57,090 bases of DNA from the NCBI GenBank assembly GCA_947476185.1, contig CANJPX010000014.1, positions 1-57,090 on the forward strand, given 5' to 3'. A program made the position numbers and the translations under genes. Under the pieces are notes generated by a model. That model saw only the letters and a program-made list of their open reading frames with translations, ran no database searches and was not told the origin of the DNA. Of this stretch, positions 8,827-18,717 are shown piece by piece. This DNA comes from Bacteroidota bacterium. GTDB lineage: Bacteria; Bacteroidota; Bacteroidia; 2-12-FULL-35-15. Each line of letters opens with the position of its first letter. Position 1 is the first letter of the stretch.

Positions 8827-8864
8827 TAAAGCTTTATCATTAAGTATAATTTCCCCTTTGATCA

Positions 8865-9581
8865 TTAGTAAATACTTTTAAAATTTAAATAATTCAGAAA
8901 TTCTGCTTTTGTTTGTTCGACTTTAAATTTGCCGCCATAATAAGAAGTAATAGTTGATGAGCTATCATCTTTTATGCCTCGGGAAGAAACGCATAAATGC
9001 CTTGCTTCTACAACAACTACAACATCTTCTGTATTCAAAACATCTTTTAATTCATTTGCAATTTGCATTGTTAAACGTTCCTGCACCTGCGGGCGATTAG
9101 CATAATAATTCACTATACGGTTAAGTTTAGACAACCCTATTACTCTACCATTTGGAATATAAGCTACGTGTGATTTTCCAAAGAATGGCACAAAGTGATG
9201 TTCGCAATTACTATAAAATGCAATATCCCTTTCAACAAGCATTTGGTTATATTGATATTTATTGTCAAATAACTTAACGGAGGGTTTATTTGCAGGATTT
9301 AGACCATTAAAGATTTCCTTTACATACATTTTCGCAACGCGATGCGGCGTCCCACTCAAACTATCGTCATTAAGATCAAGTCCTAATGTTTCCATTATCT
9401 CTCTAAAATGTACCTCTATCTTTTTTATTTTCTCCTCTTCGCTTAAAACAAAAGCATCCTTTTTCATTGGTGTTTCAATAACTGAGCCAACATGATTGCG
9501 AACAATTCCATGTATTTGCTTCCCTCTCATCAACATCCCATTGTTATGCTTGGCTTTCGCCACAATTACTTTCTGTTTCAT
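8865..9581 (-). CDS. folE: GTP cyclohydrolase I
   Basis: The roughly 238-residue enzyme converts GTP to 7,8-dihydroneopterin triphosphate, the first step of tetrahydrofolate and pteridine synthesis. The zinc ligands are visible as CEHHFVPFFG and RHLCVSSRG, with the substrate loop RPQVQERLT between them. An N-terminal extension of about 50 basic residues precedes the catalytic core. The ATG at 9581 is chosen over an in-frame TTG at 9614. It is cotranscribed or coregulated with the MerR gene. Folate genes recur in light-regulated CarH/LitR regulons, probably for the photolyase antenna, though no photolyase is in this window. Confidence 0.92.
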   Translation of the reverse strand: MKQKVIVAKAKHNNGMLMRGKQIHGIVRNHVGSVIETPMKKDAFVLSEEEKIKKIEVHFREIMETLGLDLNDDSLSGTPHRVAKMYVKEIFNGLNPANKPSVKLFDNKYQYNQMLVERDIAFYSNCEHHFVPFFGKSHVAYIPNGRVIGLSKLNRIVNYYANRPQVQERLTMQIANELKDVLNTEDVVVVVEARHLCVSSRGIKDDSSSTITSYYGGKFKVEQTKAEFLNYLNFKSIY

Positions 9582-9670
9582 ATAACACAAATTTAATTTC
9601 AAATAGTTTATCAATCCTAGAACTTAGCACAGAATTGATTTATGAAGTTCTATCTTGGGAAATAGAACTC

Positions 9671-9735
9671 TAAACAAACATATCAATGGCAAAACTACAA
9701 TTTATTTGTTTAATAATATAATTTATTTGTTAAAC
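9671..9735 (-). promoter_or_regulatory. folE promoter region with repeated operator half-sites
   Basis: TATGTTTG on the minus strand (9675-9682) is a perfect TAnnTTTG -7 element pointing to folE and overlaps the half-site TAAACAAA (9671-9678). Upstream, TTTATTTGTT occurs twice, at 9701 and 9722, a direct repeat with a 21-bp period that contains TTTGTTTA and TTTGTTAA. These are the same half-sites as in the crt operator in a different arrangement, suggesting shared control by the MerR/B12 protein. Confidence 0.45.
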
Positions 9736-9982
9736 ATTCATACTAATCACAGAAAATCAGTAATCACAATTCAAAAGTTAGAATTTTGCCAATTTAAATT
9801 AAACTGAAATAATAATAAAACTATCGTGTTTAATAATTTCAAATGAAAATTGATATCTAATTTGGACTCAGATAAGAGTATGGAATTATTTCAAAAAACA
9901 ACAATTCCACGAATAATTTTGTAAATTCGAGGAAGGGAAATAAATTAATATTTCTCCTGTTAAACTTTAAAATAAACTATTT

Positions 9983-10498
9983 ATGAAAACTAAAATCCTA
10001 TTTTTTGCTCTAATTTCAATTTTGGTAAATAATTTATCTTTTGCTCAAACATTACCTTTTACATTTATTAAAAGTTGCATTTCATTTGAAAGGCCCGCTT
10101 TTACAGATGACATGGCAAAAAAGAAATTTTATATTCTTGAAGAATCAACAAAAAAAGTGACGAATAAATTAATGGAAGGAGCCACCTTTTATTGCAACGA
10201 GAAAGAAAGAGAACTAGGCTATGCCGAAATTGATGTTTTGTCTATTATCAATGGAACAAAAAAAATTACGGAAATTACCTTTCAAAAAGGTGGTAAACAC
10301 GACTATTCTAAAAATTTCGGTGAAATATACAATCAAATGTCTTCCATATTAAACAAGACCGCCGCCTTTCAGAGTAAAAAATACAAAACCGAGGTGACAA
10401 CATTTACTAAAAATCAAGTGTATTATTACACATACAAATTGAATGATGTACCTATTATTGTCATTTCCAATTACAAAATTGATGAGGAATATTTTTAA
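9983..10498 (+). CDS. secreted hypothetical protein
   Basis: The 171-residue protein has a clear Sec signal peptide (MKTKILFFALISILVNNLSFA, cleavage likely before QTLP). The mature part is a small alpha/beta domain rich in Lys and Thr, with one cysteine pair candidate (KSCIS and FYCNE). No family is recognised. The 368 bases upstream hold the folE regulatory region and no other gene. Its end is 10 bases from the convergent reductase gene. Confidence 0.6.
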   Translation: MKTKILFFALISILVNNLSFAQTLPFTFIKSCISFERPAFTDDMAKKKFYILEESTKKVTNKLMEGATFYCNEKERELGYAEIDVLSIINGTKKITEITFQKGGKHDYSKNFGEIYNQMSSILNKTAAFQSKKYKTEVTTFTKNQVYYYTYKLNDVPIIVISNYKIDEEYF

Positions 10499-10508
10499 AT
10501 ATTCATGA

Positions 10509-11363
10509 TTAAACTTTAGCAGAACTGATCAAATTTAATTCTTTCATTTCAGAATCAGTAAACTTGATAGAAGCACACTTCATGTTCTCCTCCAGATGAG
10601 CAATACTGGATGTCCCAGGTATCAAAAGAATATTGTTTGAGTGCTGCAACAACCAATTCAAAGCGATTTGATTAACAGTAGAGTTTTGTTGCTCTGCAAT
10701 TTTTTGCAACACATCTAACTTTTTTACATTTCCGGCATTCAATGGATTCCATGGAATAAATGCTATTTCATTAGCGGTACAATATTCCAATACAGATTCC
10801 CAATTGCGAATATCAACACTGTATTTATTTTGGACAGATACAACATTAAAAAACTGCTGTGCCATTTTTATTTCTTCAACACTCACTTCCGATAATCCAA
10901 TATGTTTTATTTTCCCTTTTAGCTGTTCTTGTTTTAAAAATTCGAATGTTTTTTCTGCAGGCACTTGGGGGTCAATACGATGCAACTGATAAAGATCTAT
11001 AGCTTCAAGCTTTAATCTTTTCAAACTTCCCTCCAAAGCTTTCCTTAAATTATCAGGACTAGCATCGATAGACCATTCATTAGGTCCGGATCTTAGGAAG
11101 CCGCCTTTGGTTCCTATCACCAGATCTTTAGGATAAGGAAAAAGTGCTTCTGCAATCAGCTCTTCTGAAACATTCGGGCCATAACTGTCGGCCGTGTCAA
11201 TAAAATTGACACCCAATTCAACAGCACGTTTCAATACTTTTAATGTTTCACCCTTATTTTCAGGTTGCCCCCAAATCCCCTTTCCTGTTATTCGCATTGC
11301 GCCATAACCGATACGATTTACTGTAAGTTTTCCACCAATATTAAAGTTCTTTTCAAATTTCAT
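10509..11363 (-). CDS. aldo/keto reductase
   Basis: The 284-residue (beta/alpha)8 NADPH-dependent oxidoreductase shows the catalytic tetrad: Asp and Tyr in DTADSYGPN, Lys in IGTKGGF and His in YQLHRID. The C-terminal LLIPGTSSIAHLEEN segment is the NADP-phosphate-binding region. Length fits the class of stand-alone bacterial AKRs that act on small aldehydes or ketones. The substrate is not predictable from sequence. The upstream gap to the aminotransferase gene is short (45 bases), so they may share a transcript. Confidence 0.9.
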   Translation of the reverse strand: MKFEKNFNIGGKLTVNRIGYGAMRITGKGIWGQPENKGETLKVLKRAVELGVNFIDTADSYGPNVSEELIAEALFPYPKDLVIGTKGGFLRSGPNEWSIDASPDNLRKALEGSLKRLKLEAIDLYQLHRIDPQVPAEKTFEFLKQEQLKGKIKHIGLSEVSVEEIKMAQQFFNVVSVQNKYSVDIRNWESVLEYCTANEIAFIPWNPLNAGNVKKLDVLQKIAEQQNSTVNQIALNWLLQHSNNILLIPGTSSIAHLEENMKCASIKFTDSEMKELNLISSAKV

Positions 11364-11408
11364 ATTTTCTCTTTTTGATTTCTATATAATAAAATAATGC
11401 TTCTTTAT

Positions 11409-12665
11409 CTATCCCTGCGCGATCTCAGCCAAAGCTTTTAAAAACAGATCCAGTTCAGCTGTTGTTGTATAAACATGAGGTGTTATTCTCACACCATGCA
11501 CATTTGCAGTATCGATTGCTACCGTCCATACTTTGTATTTCTCTAGTAATATTTTTGATAGATCAGCAGGTTTTACCCCTTCGATACCAACATTGGCGAT
11601 ACCACAACTTCTTGCAGGATCAGCAGGAGTATTGATATATACTTTTTTTATTTTCTTCGCCTTGCCGGTCCAATATGTTTGCAGAAACCGTAAACGATCT
11701 TCTTTACGTTTGATGCCAATCTTTTCATGATAATCGATCGCATGATGAATAGCGATATCTGTCGAGACAGGATGTGTTCCTGTATGATTCAGTTTCCGCA
11801 CATCTGTTTCTTCAAAACCAAATTCGCCATAGATTGGCCAATGCGTTTTGATCTTTTCTTTTCTTATAAACAATATACCAGCGCCCATTGGTGTACCCAA
11901 CCATTTATGCAAGCTACTTCCGTAATAGTCACAGTTAAGTTCTGATATTTTAAAATCGATATGCGCCACTGCATGAGCTCCATCAACCATTACTTCCACT
12001 CCTTTGGCATGTGCCATATCACAGATCTTTTTTACAGGTAAAATATGTCCGGTAATATTAATCATATGACAGATCATTATCAATCGGGTTTTGGGCGTTA
12101 TGGACTTTTCATACAAGTCAACAATTTCTTCATCCGTTTTTGGATCCAGTGGTACAGAAACAATTTTTTGCACCAATCCATATCGCTTACTTTGTTGCTT
12201 GAACATATCGAGCATGCTGCCATAATCTTGTTCGGCCATGATCACTTCGTCACCTTCTTTCCAGTCAATGCCTGAAATTACTGTATCCAATGATTCCGTA
12301 GTATTTCGGGTGATGATAAGTTCTTCAGGTGAACAACCCAACAAATTTGCCAGACGATCATTTATTTTTTTCTTATTTTCAAATTGGATGGTGCGCATAT
12401 AATAAGATGCTTCCGTATTGATCAGCCGAACATCATCAAGATATTTGTTCAAAACAGGCTGTGCCATCATACTGAAGTAACCATTTTCCAGATTGATATA
12501 ATCGGGTTTTAATTTATAATCGTTTCGGATCTGCAACCAAAAGTCATCAAATTTTTCATTTGTGAATTCTTGAGGAATTTCAGCAAGAATATTTTTAGCT
12601 TTTAATGTAAATGGAATTGCTGTCATCAAAAGCAATGATTTAATAAATTTCCTTTTGTTATACAT
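11409..12665 (-). CDS. exported class V aminotransferase (isopenicillin-N-epimerase-like)
   Basis: The 418-residue PLP enzyme of fold type I has a hydrophobic N-terminal leader (about residues 9-26), so export is likely. The cofactor residues are visible: DGAHAVAHIDF supplies the Asp that contacts the pyridine nitrogen, and SSLHKWLGTPMGAG holds the Schiff-base lysine. Family members include cysteine desulfurase-like and isopenicillin-N epimerase-like proteins. The closest pattern here is the secreted type that I cannot assign to a substrate. Confidence 0.85.
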   Translation of the reverse strand: MYNKRKFIKSLLLMTAIPFTLKAKNILAEIPQEFTNEKFDDFWLQIRNDYKLKPDYINLENGYFSMMAQPVLNKYLDDVRLINTEASYYMRTIQFENKKKINDRLANLLGCSPEELIITRNTTESLDTVISGIDWKEGDEVIMAEQDYGSMLDMFKQQSKRYGLVQKIVSVPLDPKTDEEIVDLYEKSITPKTRLIMICHMINITGHILPVKKICDMAHAKGVEVMVDGAHAVAHIDFKISELNCDYYGSSLHKWLGTPMGAGILFIRKEKIKTHWPIYGEFGFEETDVRKLNHTGTHPVSTDIAIHHAIDYHEKIGIKRKEDRLRFLQTYWTGKAKKIKKVYINTPADPARSCGIANVGIEGVKPADLSKILLEKYKVWTVAIDTANVHGVRITPHVYTTTAELDLFLKALAEIAQG

Positions 12666-12708
12666 CTATATTTTTTTTAGCCTGGTTAACAACCATGCAA
12701 TTAATGCA

Positions 12709-13758
12709 CTATTTCATTATAGCCCAACGCAGCTTAGCTGAACGTGCACGAGGATTGGTATTAGATTCTTCAGCTGTGGGTCGGATCGGGTCGGGAGCGA
12801 TTTCACTGTAAATACCCTCGCGAAATAAGCTTTGAAATGATTTCTTAACACGCCTGTCCTCTCCAGAATGAAACGATAATATCGCAACTCGACCACCCGG
12901 AGCCAAGGCTAAAGGAAGCTTTTCAAGAAATTTATCCAACACACCGAACTCATCATTCACTGCAATCCGTAATGCCTGAAAGCATCGTTGACACGATTTC
13001 TTGGTTAGTTCCTTCCGCGTATTAGCCGGCAAAAATTCCAGCGCCTCCGTAATGATCTGCTGTAAATGTGTGGTTGTCGCAATTAAAACTCCTTTTTCTA
13101 TTCTGGTTATTATTGCTTTCGCAATTTTTTCAGCATATGGCTCGTCTGCATTTTCAATGAATAAATCTTCCAATTTTTGCAGAGAAATATTTTTCAAAAG
13201 CGCTGAGGCCGGTTTTCCGCTATTGGGATTAAGTCTTAGATCTAAAGGTCCTTCGATCTTAAATGAAAACCCTCTTTCCGGATTATCTATTTGCATCGAG
13301 GAAACGCCAAGATCTGCAAGAACAAAATTTAAAGGTCCCGCTTCGGAAGCTATCTGATCGATTCCTGAAAAATTCATTTTCTTAATGACCAACACATCAG
13401 GCCCGAAACCTAAGGCTGCCAATCGATCTCGTGTTCGAGGCAATTCGATAGGGTCGACATCAATAGCATACAATCGTCCACCAGGCAACAAAAGCTTTAA
13501 CATTTCAGCACTATGTCCGCCATAACCCAAAGTAGCATCCAAGCCAATTTGACCGGGAACAATTGAAAGGAATTTCATTATTTCGTTAACACAAATAGAG
13601 CGGTGCATACCTGCCGGAGTGCGGCCTTGATCCATCACCTTTGCAATATCCTCCTTATAAATATCGGGTTGAAGTTCCTTGTATTTTTCTTTATATGATT
13701 TTGGATGTGTGCCTTTGTATCTTTCTCTTCGGACACGTTCCGGCTTCTTATCGTCCAT
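12709..13758 (-). CDS. RsmH-like 16S rRNA (cytosine-N4)-methyltransferase
   Basis: The 349-residue SAM-dependent enzyme resembles RsmH, which methylates C1402 of 16S rRNA. Motif I reads GLDATLGYGGHSAEML. LADLGVSSMQIDNPERGFSF, LDLRLNP and the C-terminal NPRARSAKLRW are all present. It is longer than typical RsmH (about 300) because of a basic N-terminal extension of about 45 residues, and motif I has DATLGYGGH rather than the common DxTLGxGGHS. It is not beside mraZ/ftsL/ftsI, where Bacteroidota normally keep rsmH, so it may be a second, divergent copy. Confidence 0.8.
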   Translation of the reverse strand: MDDKKPERVRRERYKGTHPKSYKEKYKELQPDIYKEDIAKVMDQGRTPAGMHRSICVNEIMKFLSIVPGQIGLDATLGYGGHSAEMLKLLLPGGRLYAIDVDPIELPRTRDRLAALGFGPDVLVIKKMNFSGIDQIASEAGPLNFVLADLGVSSMQIDNPERGFSFKIEGPLDLRLNPNSGKPASALLKNISLQKLEDLFIENADEPYAEKIAKAIITRIEKGVLIATTTHLQQIITEALEFLPANTRKELTKKSCQRCFQALRIAVNDEFGVLDKFLEKLPLALAPGGRVAILSFHSGEDRRVKKSFQSLFREGIYSEIAPDPIRPTAEESNTNPRARSAKLRWAIMK

Positions 13759-13917
13759 CTGATCTTTATATAATTACTTTTGTTTAATTTATATTGCGTA
13801 TGCAACGTATACAAACTTAACCATAATTTTTTCGATAGAAGATTTGATTTTACTCTTTTTCAAAAACACAATTCCAACTGGAACGCAATTATATTTGGCT
13901 AATTGTCAGTGTTTGCT

Positions 13918-14397
13918 TTAATTTCCACGTTTATACAAAGGCAAGGAAACCAAGTGTGCCAATGTTTCTGAGCCAAGATCTCCCTCTTTGCTGAAAGCCC
14001 AGACAAATAATGCCTTTAAAGGATGGTTCTTTCTTATCTTTTCTATTGCATCCAGTGCCAATTGTTTTGCGATACCTTTTCTTCTGAATTCCTCCAAGAC
14101 CATTGCCGAACAAAGGTATACCGCTTCATATTTTATATTCAAAGGTGTTTGTTCGAACAGTTCTTTTTCTGATATCCTCTTTTCCAGAAATTTATTCATC
14201 AATACAATCGTAGTGGGAATAAGCAAAACCCAAGCTACGGGTCCATTTCCATCATCATATTCAGAAACGGAAGAAGGATGAATTTTTTCTAAACGTTCAA
14301 GTATTTCCTGATCCACATCCAATTGTGTGGGATCATTTTTGCTGGCAAAAACATCTTCTGCCAATTGTATCATACGTTCGAAATTGCTTAAAGACAT
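13918..14397 (-). CDS. GNAT-like acetyltransferase
   Basis: The 159-residue protein carries the GNAT acetyl-CoA-binding signature in EEFRRKGIAKQLALDAIEKI, preceded by the AVYLCSAMVLEEF strand. No activity-specific residues are visible. The gene stands alone, 159 bases from the rsmH-like start. The 253-base gap to the DUF4139 genes holds no further gene. Confidence 0.6.
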   Translation of the reverse strand: MSLSNFERMIQLAEDVFASKNDPTQLDVDQEILERLEKIHPSSVSEYDDGNGPVAWVLLIPTTIVLMNKFLEKRISEKELFEQTPLNIKYEAVYLCSAMVLEEFRRKGIAKQLALDAIEKIRKNHPLKALFVWAFSKEGDLGSETLAHLVSLPLYKRGN

Positions 14398-14650
14398 ACT
14401 GTAAAAATAGAATATTTTGGCCTTATAAGGTTGTTAAATATTTTAAAATCAGACTACAAATCTGATGATATAGGTCATGCAATATGAATCTTAAAGCCTT
14501 CAAGGGAATGAAGAACTGTATCAATAAAAATATTTTATAAAATAATCTTTATGGAATTTCGTTTACAATTGCGTCTGTAAATAGAATCGTTTTACTCAAA
14601 ATATTATACTTTAAACTCAATTCACTATTATTGTATTATATATCCTCCAA

Positions 14651-16567
14651 ATGAAAAAAATACTGCCTTTGTTTCTCCTGCTTACATTACATGCGAAAGG
14701 GAAAGAGATCGAATTAAAAACCACCATCACGGAAGTTACCGTTTTTCAGAGTGGGGCTCAAGTGAAACGCACAGGTGCCACTACCCTGCCTACCGGTGAG
14801 TTCGACATCATCATCCGTGATGCCACAGCACTTCTTAAAAAAGAAAGCATTCAGGTGAAAGGTGATGGAAACTTCACCATAATCTCGGTTAATCATCAGA
14901 TAAATCTAGATGATCAGAAACAAGATAAAGTAAAGTGGTTAGAACTGGAGACCAAAGAAAAAGATCTGAAACGAAGAATGGAAGATCTCTCTGTGAAAAT
15001 AGAAGTGCTACGAACAGAAGAGGCCTTGATCAATAATCTTCAGTCGGTAAGTACTTCTACCGAAGGTGTTACCGTGGAGCAAGTTGCCAAAGCACAGGAA
15101 CTTTTGAAAACAAAACTGGCACTCATCAAAAATGATAAACTAGTTGCGAGTCGACAAATGCAAGACCTTTATGAAGAACATCAAAAGATTTCACAGGAAT
15201 TAAGTGTTCTGAAAACACCAAAACAAAATGTGAGTTATGAAATTGTCATTAAGGTATTAGCCAAAGAAGAAACGAAAGCAGAATTTACATTAAGCTATAT
15301 TGTTCCTAATGCACGCTGGTTTCCAACCTACGATCTTCGCGTAAAAACAGTTGCTGAACCAATGGTGATCGATTACAAAGCGAATGTAACACAACAAACG
15401 GGTGAAGATTGGAACAATGTGAAACTGAAACTTTCTACCGGTGACCCATCACTTTCTTCACAAAAACCGAAAATAGAAACATGGTGGCTAAATCTGAATC
15501 AACGGTATGTTCAGCCAAAACAGCAATCTAATTATTACCGTTATACAGATGCGAAATTTACCAAGCTGAAAGGAACTGTATTGGATAAGAAGACAGGCGA
15601 ACCGCTTCCATTCGCCTCGGTAATGGTGGACGGAACAAATATTGGGGTAAGCAGTGATATAGATGGAAATTTCAGTTTAGTGCTTCCCGAAAATGCTGCT
15701 AATATTAAAGTGGCATATATCGGATATAATCAACAAATTGTTGCCATCACTTCCGAAGAAATGAATATTTATATGGAAGGTAACGTTCAAGAGCTAAATG
15801 AAGTAATGGTTATGTCAACAACAGCAGGTGTTTATGCGAATGATGAAATTTCCTCGGAAATACAAAAAACTCCGGGTGTAAGAGGCGGACGAAATCGTTT
15901 TTCCAAAAGTGAAGTTGACGGAATAGCAACTAACCCCACCGCCACTCCAACTTTGAACATCGTTAGCACCGAATTTAATATTGATGAAAAATATACTATC
16001 ATCTCCGATCCGAAAAACATTGTTGTGTCCATTCAATCCATTGAATCGAATGTGAAATATCAATATTATTGCGCTCCCCGTTTGGAGAAAGATGTTTTCT
16101 TAACAGCTCAGATGACCGACTGGGAAAAATATAATTTATTGGAGGGTCAGGCGAATGTATTTTTCGAAGGCACTTTCATTGGCAGCACTTTATTGGATAC
16201 CCGCTTTTTAACAGATACACTTGAAATATCCTTGGGACGCGACAAAAGTGTGAAAGTAGAGCGTAAAAAATCAAAGGAGTTTAATAAACATACTGTTTTT
16301 GGCAATGACAATATTGCTTATCGCGAATGGGATATTGCAGTGAGAAATGGTAAACAGCAAAAGATCGATATTATTATTGAAGATCAATTTCCGATCTCAG
16401 GAGATAGTAAGATCAATGTTAAACAGGAAGAGAAAAGCGGTGGCATTTTAGATGAGAAAACAGGAATCGTTACCTGGCAATATGTTATCGATCCTAGCGG
16501 AACAAAAACTATGCAATTGAAATATACAGCCAAGTATCCGAAAGGAAGTTTTATAGGGCTCGATTGA
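14651..16567 (+). CDS. DUF4139 (MuiA-like) secreted protein with inserted carboxypeptidase-regulatory domain
   Basis: The 638-residue protein has a short signal peptide, the N-terminal DUF4140-like region (TEVTVFQSGAQVKRTG), a coiled-coil stretch near residues 90-200, and a DUF4139 beta-rich region beginning IVPNARWFPTYDLR. The DUF4139 part is interrupted at about residues 305-395 by a beta-sandwich like CarboxypepD_reg domains (LKGTVLDKKTGEPLPFASV), ending in NEVMVM as in TonB-dependent transporters. DUF4139 resumes at EKYTIISDPK. Family members are linked to envelope mucoidy phenotypes, but the biochemical role is unknown. It forms a tandem pair with the next gene. Confidence 0.8.
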   Translation: MKKILPLFLLLTLHAKGKEIELKTTITEVTVFQSGAQVKRTGATTLPTGEFDIIIRDATALLKKESIQVKGDGNFTIISVNHQINLDDQKQDKVKWLELETKEKDLKRRMEDLSVKIEVLRTEEALINNLQSVSTSTEGVTVEQVAKAQELLKTKLALIKNDKLVASRQMQDLYEEHQKISQELSVLKTPKQNVSYEIVIKVLAKEETKAEFTLSYIVPNARWFPTYDLRVKTVAEPMVIDYKANVTQQTGEDWNNVKLKLSTGDPSLSSQKPKIETWWLNLNQRYVQPKQQSNYYRYTDAKFTKLKGTVLDKKTGEPLPFASVMVDGTNIGVSSDIDGNFSLVLPENAANIKVAYIGYNQQIVAITSEEMNIYMEGNVQELNEVMVMSTTAGVYANDEISSEIQKTPGVRGGRNRFSKSEVDGIATNPTATPTLNIVSTEFNIDEKYTIISDPKNIVVSIQSIESNVKYQYYCAPRLEKDVFLTAQMTDWEKYNLLEGQANVFFEGTFIGSTLLDTRFLTDTLEISLGRDKSVKVERKKSKEFNKHTVFGNDNIAYREWDIAVRNGKQQKIDIIIEDQFPISGDSKINVKQEEKSGGILDEKTGIVTWQYVIDPSGTKTMQLKYTAKYPKGSFIGLD

Positions 16568-16584
16568 TACTTTGTTATTTGACG

Positions 16585-16610
16585 TTTAAAGTTGAAATTT
16601 AAAGTTGAAA
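16585..16610 (+). repeat. tandem 13-bp direct repeat
   Basis: Two perfect adjacent copies of TTTAAAGTTGAAA lie in the 107-base gap between the two DUF4139 genes. A partial third copy follows near 16639-16655. No function is evident. Confidence 0.6.
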
Positions 16611-16674
16611 AATTTGTTGGTCGTTGTTGAAGTCAGAAAGTTGAATTTAAAAGTTTTGAAATAAAAAAATTAAT

Positions 16675-18717
16675 ATGAGAACACTTGCTCTATTATTCAT
16701 TCTTATCGCATTTAAAATTAGTGCGAAGGATGTTGAACTAAAAACCTCGATCACCGAAGTCACCGTTTTTCAAAGTGGTGCTCAGGTGAAACGTACCGGC
16801 TCCGTTAAGATCCCTGCCGGTGAATCGGAAATAATAATTTATGATGCTACTTCTTTATTGAAGAAAGAAAGCATTCAGGTAAAAGGTGAAGGAAACTTTA
16901 CTATTCTTTCAGTGAACCATCAGGCGAAACTTTCTGATGTAGACAATGAAAAAACAAAATGGGATGCACTTGAAGCAAAACAAAAAAGTCTGATGCAACA
17001 ACTCGAAGACCTGAGTGTAAAAATCCAGGTATTGAATTCTCAGGAAGCAGCGATCATGAATCTGAAAGATATCTCTACGACCACCAAAGGCGTTACTGTT
17101 GAGCAGATCGCGAAAGCACAGGAACTCGTTCGCTTAAAACTTACAGAAATAAAAATTGAAAAATTAAAAAATTCACGGTTGATCCTCGATCTTTTTGAAG
17201 AACATAAAATCGTTACTCAGCATTTAGTTGCTCTTAAAACTCCCAAACAAACCATTCAATATGAGATCGTCATTAAAGTATCGGCAAAAACGGCAGTAAA
17301 CGGAGATTTTGTTGTCAGCTATATCGTTCCGAATGCGCATTGGTATCCTACTTACGACCTGCGTGTGAAGAATGTTTCGGAGCCGATGACCATTGAATAC
17401 AAAGCGAATGTTTCGCAGGAAAGTGGTGAAGACTGGAACAATATTAAATTAAAATTATCGACAGGCGATCCTTCACAGTCGTCACAGAAGCCAAAAATTG
17501 AAGCCTGGTGGTTATACCTGAATCAAAATTATGTTCAACCTCGTCAGCAAGATAATTTTTATCGTTATACCGATGCACGTTTCACACATGCAAATGGAAT
17601 AATCATCAATAACTATACAGGTGCGGCAATTCCGTGGTGTACCGTTATGGTGACCGGGACAAATATCGGAACAACTGCTGATGCCGATGGAAATTTCTCA
17701 CTGCTCCTTCCCGAAAATGCAAAACAACTGACCATTTACTCTATCGGTTATGATGCACAATCGGTTAACGTTTCTGAAAAAAACCTGACCGTAAAAATGC
17801 AGAAACATGAAATGGCAATGAATGAAACTGTGAAAACAGATTATGACAAAGAATTACTTGCAGTGCAGTCGCCCATGTTCAATACCGATTATGATAAAGA
17901 TCTTGTGACACTTGATGTTCCTGTAGAACCGGTTTATCAATACGGAATGGTAAGTGGTGAAGGAAATGCTGAGAATATCATGGCAGGTGCTTATAATTAT
18001 AGTTCTGCCGATTTTAAGTCGGGCTCTACAGTGACCAGAGAAACGTATTCTAGCATGTCTACAAAAAATATTGCTGCACTGCAAGTTGTTGCAACAAAAA
18101 CACTCAACATTGTGAGCAGTGAATTTTCCATAGAAGAGAAATATTCTATTCCTTCCGATCCTAAAAATATCACCGTATCGATACAAAGCATCACTACCGA
18201 TGCGAAGTACCAATATTACTGTGCTCCACGACTGGATAAAGATGTTTTCATTACCGCTCAGTTAACGAACTGGGAACAGTATAATCTATTGGAAGGACAG
18301 GCAAATGTATTTTTTGAAGGCACCTTTATCGGTAATACATTTTTCGATACACGGTATTTGGTGGATACACTTGAAATTTCTTTGGGGCGTGATAAAGGAA
18401 TAAAAGTAGAACGCAAAAAATCGAAAGATTATAATAAACGTCAGATCGTTGGCAACGATAATATCGCCTACCGCGACTGGGATATTACGGTACGCAATGC
18501 AAAACAGCAGGCGATAGATATTATCATCGAAGACCAGTTTCCTGTTTCTGCAGATAGTAAAGTGGTGATCACACAAGAAGAGAAAAGCGATGGCAAATTG
18601 AATGAACAGACAGGAATTGTCTCCTGGCCTTTTAAATTGGAGCCTTCGGCAACAAAGAGTCTACAGTTGAAATATAAAGTAAAGTATCCGAAAGGTAATT
18701 TTGTAGGCTTGGATTGA
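16675..18717 (+). CDS. DUF4139 (MuiA-like) secreted protein, tandem paralogue
   Basis: The 680-residue paralogue of the preceding protein has the same order: signal peptide, DUF4140-like start, coiled coil, and DUF4139 split by a CarboxypepD_reg-like insert (HANGIIINNYTGAAIPWCTV). It differs by a longer low-complexity linker (about residues 385-465, several TDYDKDL and Ser/Thr-rich stretches) between insert and second DUF4139 half. The two halves align almost without gaps to the first copy, indicating tandem duplication with the linker diverging fastest. Both genes are probably one transcription unit. Confidence 0.8.
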   Translation: MRTLALLFILIAFKISAKDVELKTSITEVTVFQSGAQVKRTGSVKIPAGESEIIIYDATSLLKKESIQVKGEGNFTILSVNHQAKLSDVDNEKTKWDALEAKQKSLMQQLEDLSVKIQVLNSQEAAIMNLKDISTTTKGVTVEQIAKAQELVRLKLTEIKIEKLKNSRLILDLFEEHKIVTQHLVALKTPKQTIQYEIVIKVSAKTAVNGDFVVSYIVPNAHWYPTYDLRVKNVSEPMTIEYKANVSQESGEDWNNIKLKLSTGDPSQSSQKPKIEAWWLYLNQNYVQPRQQDNFYRYTDARFTHANGIIINNYTGAAIPWCTVMVTGTNIGTTADADGNFSLLLPENAKQLTIYSIGYDAQSVNVSEKNLTVKMQKHEMAMNETVKTDYDKELLAVQSPMFNTDYDKDLVTLDVPVEPVYQYGMVSGEGNAENIMAGAYNYSSADFKSGSTVTRETYSSMSTKNIAALQVVATKTLNIVSSEFSIEEKYSIPSDPKNITVSIQSITTDAKYQYYCAPRLDKDVFITAQLTNWEQYNLLEGQANVFFEGTFIGNTFFDTRYLVDTLEISLGRDKGIKVERKKSKDYNKRQIVGNDNIAYRDWDITVRNAKQQAIDIIIEDQFPVSADSKVVITQEEKSDGKLNEQTGIVSWPFKLEPSATKSLQLKYKVKYPKGNFVGLD

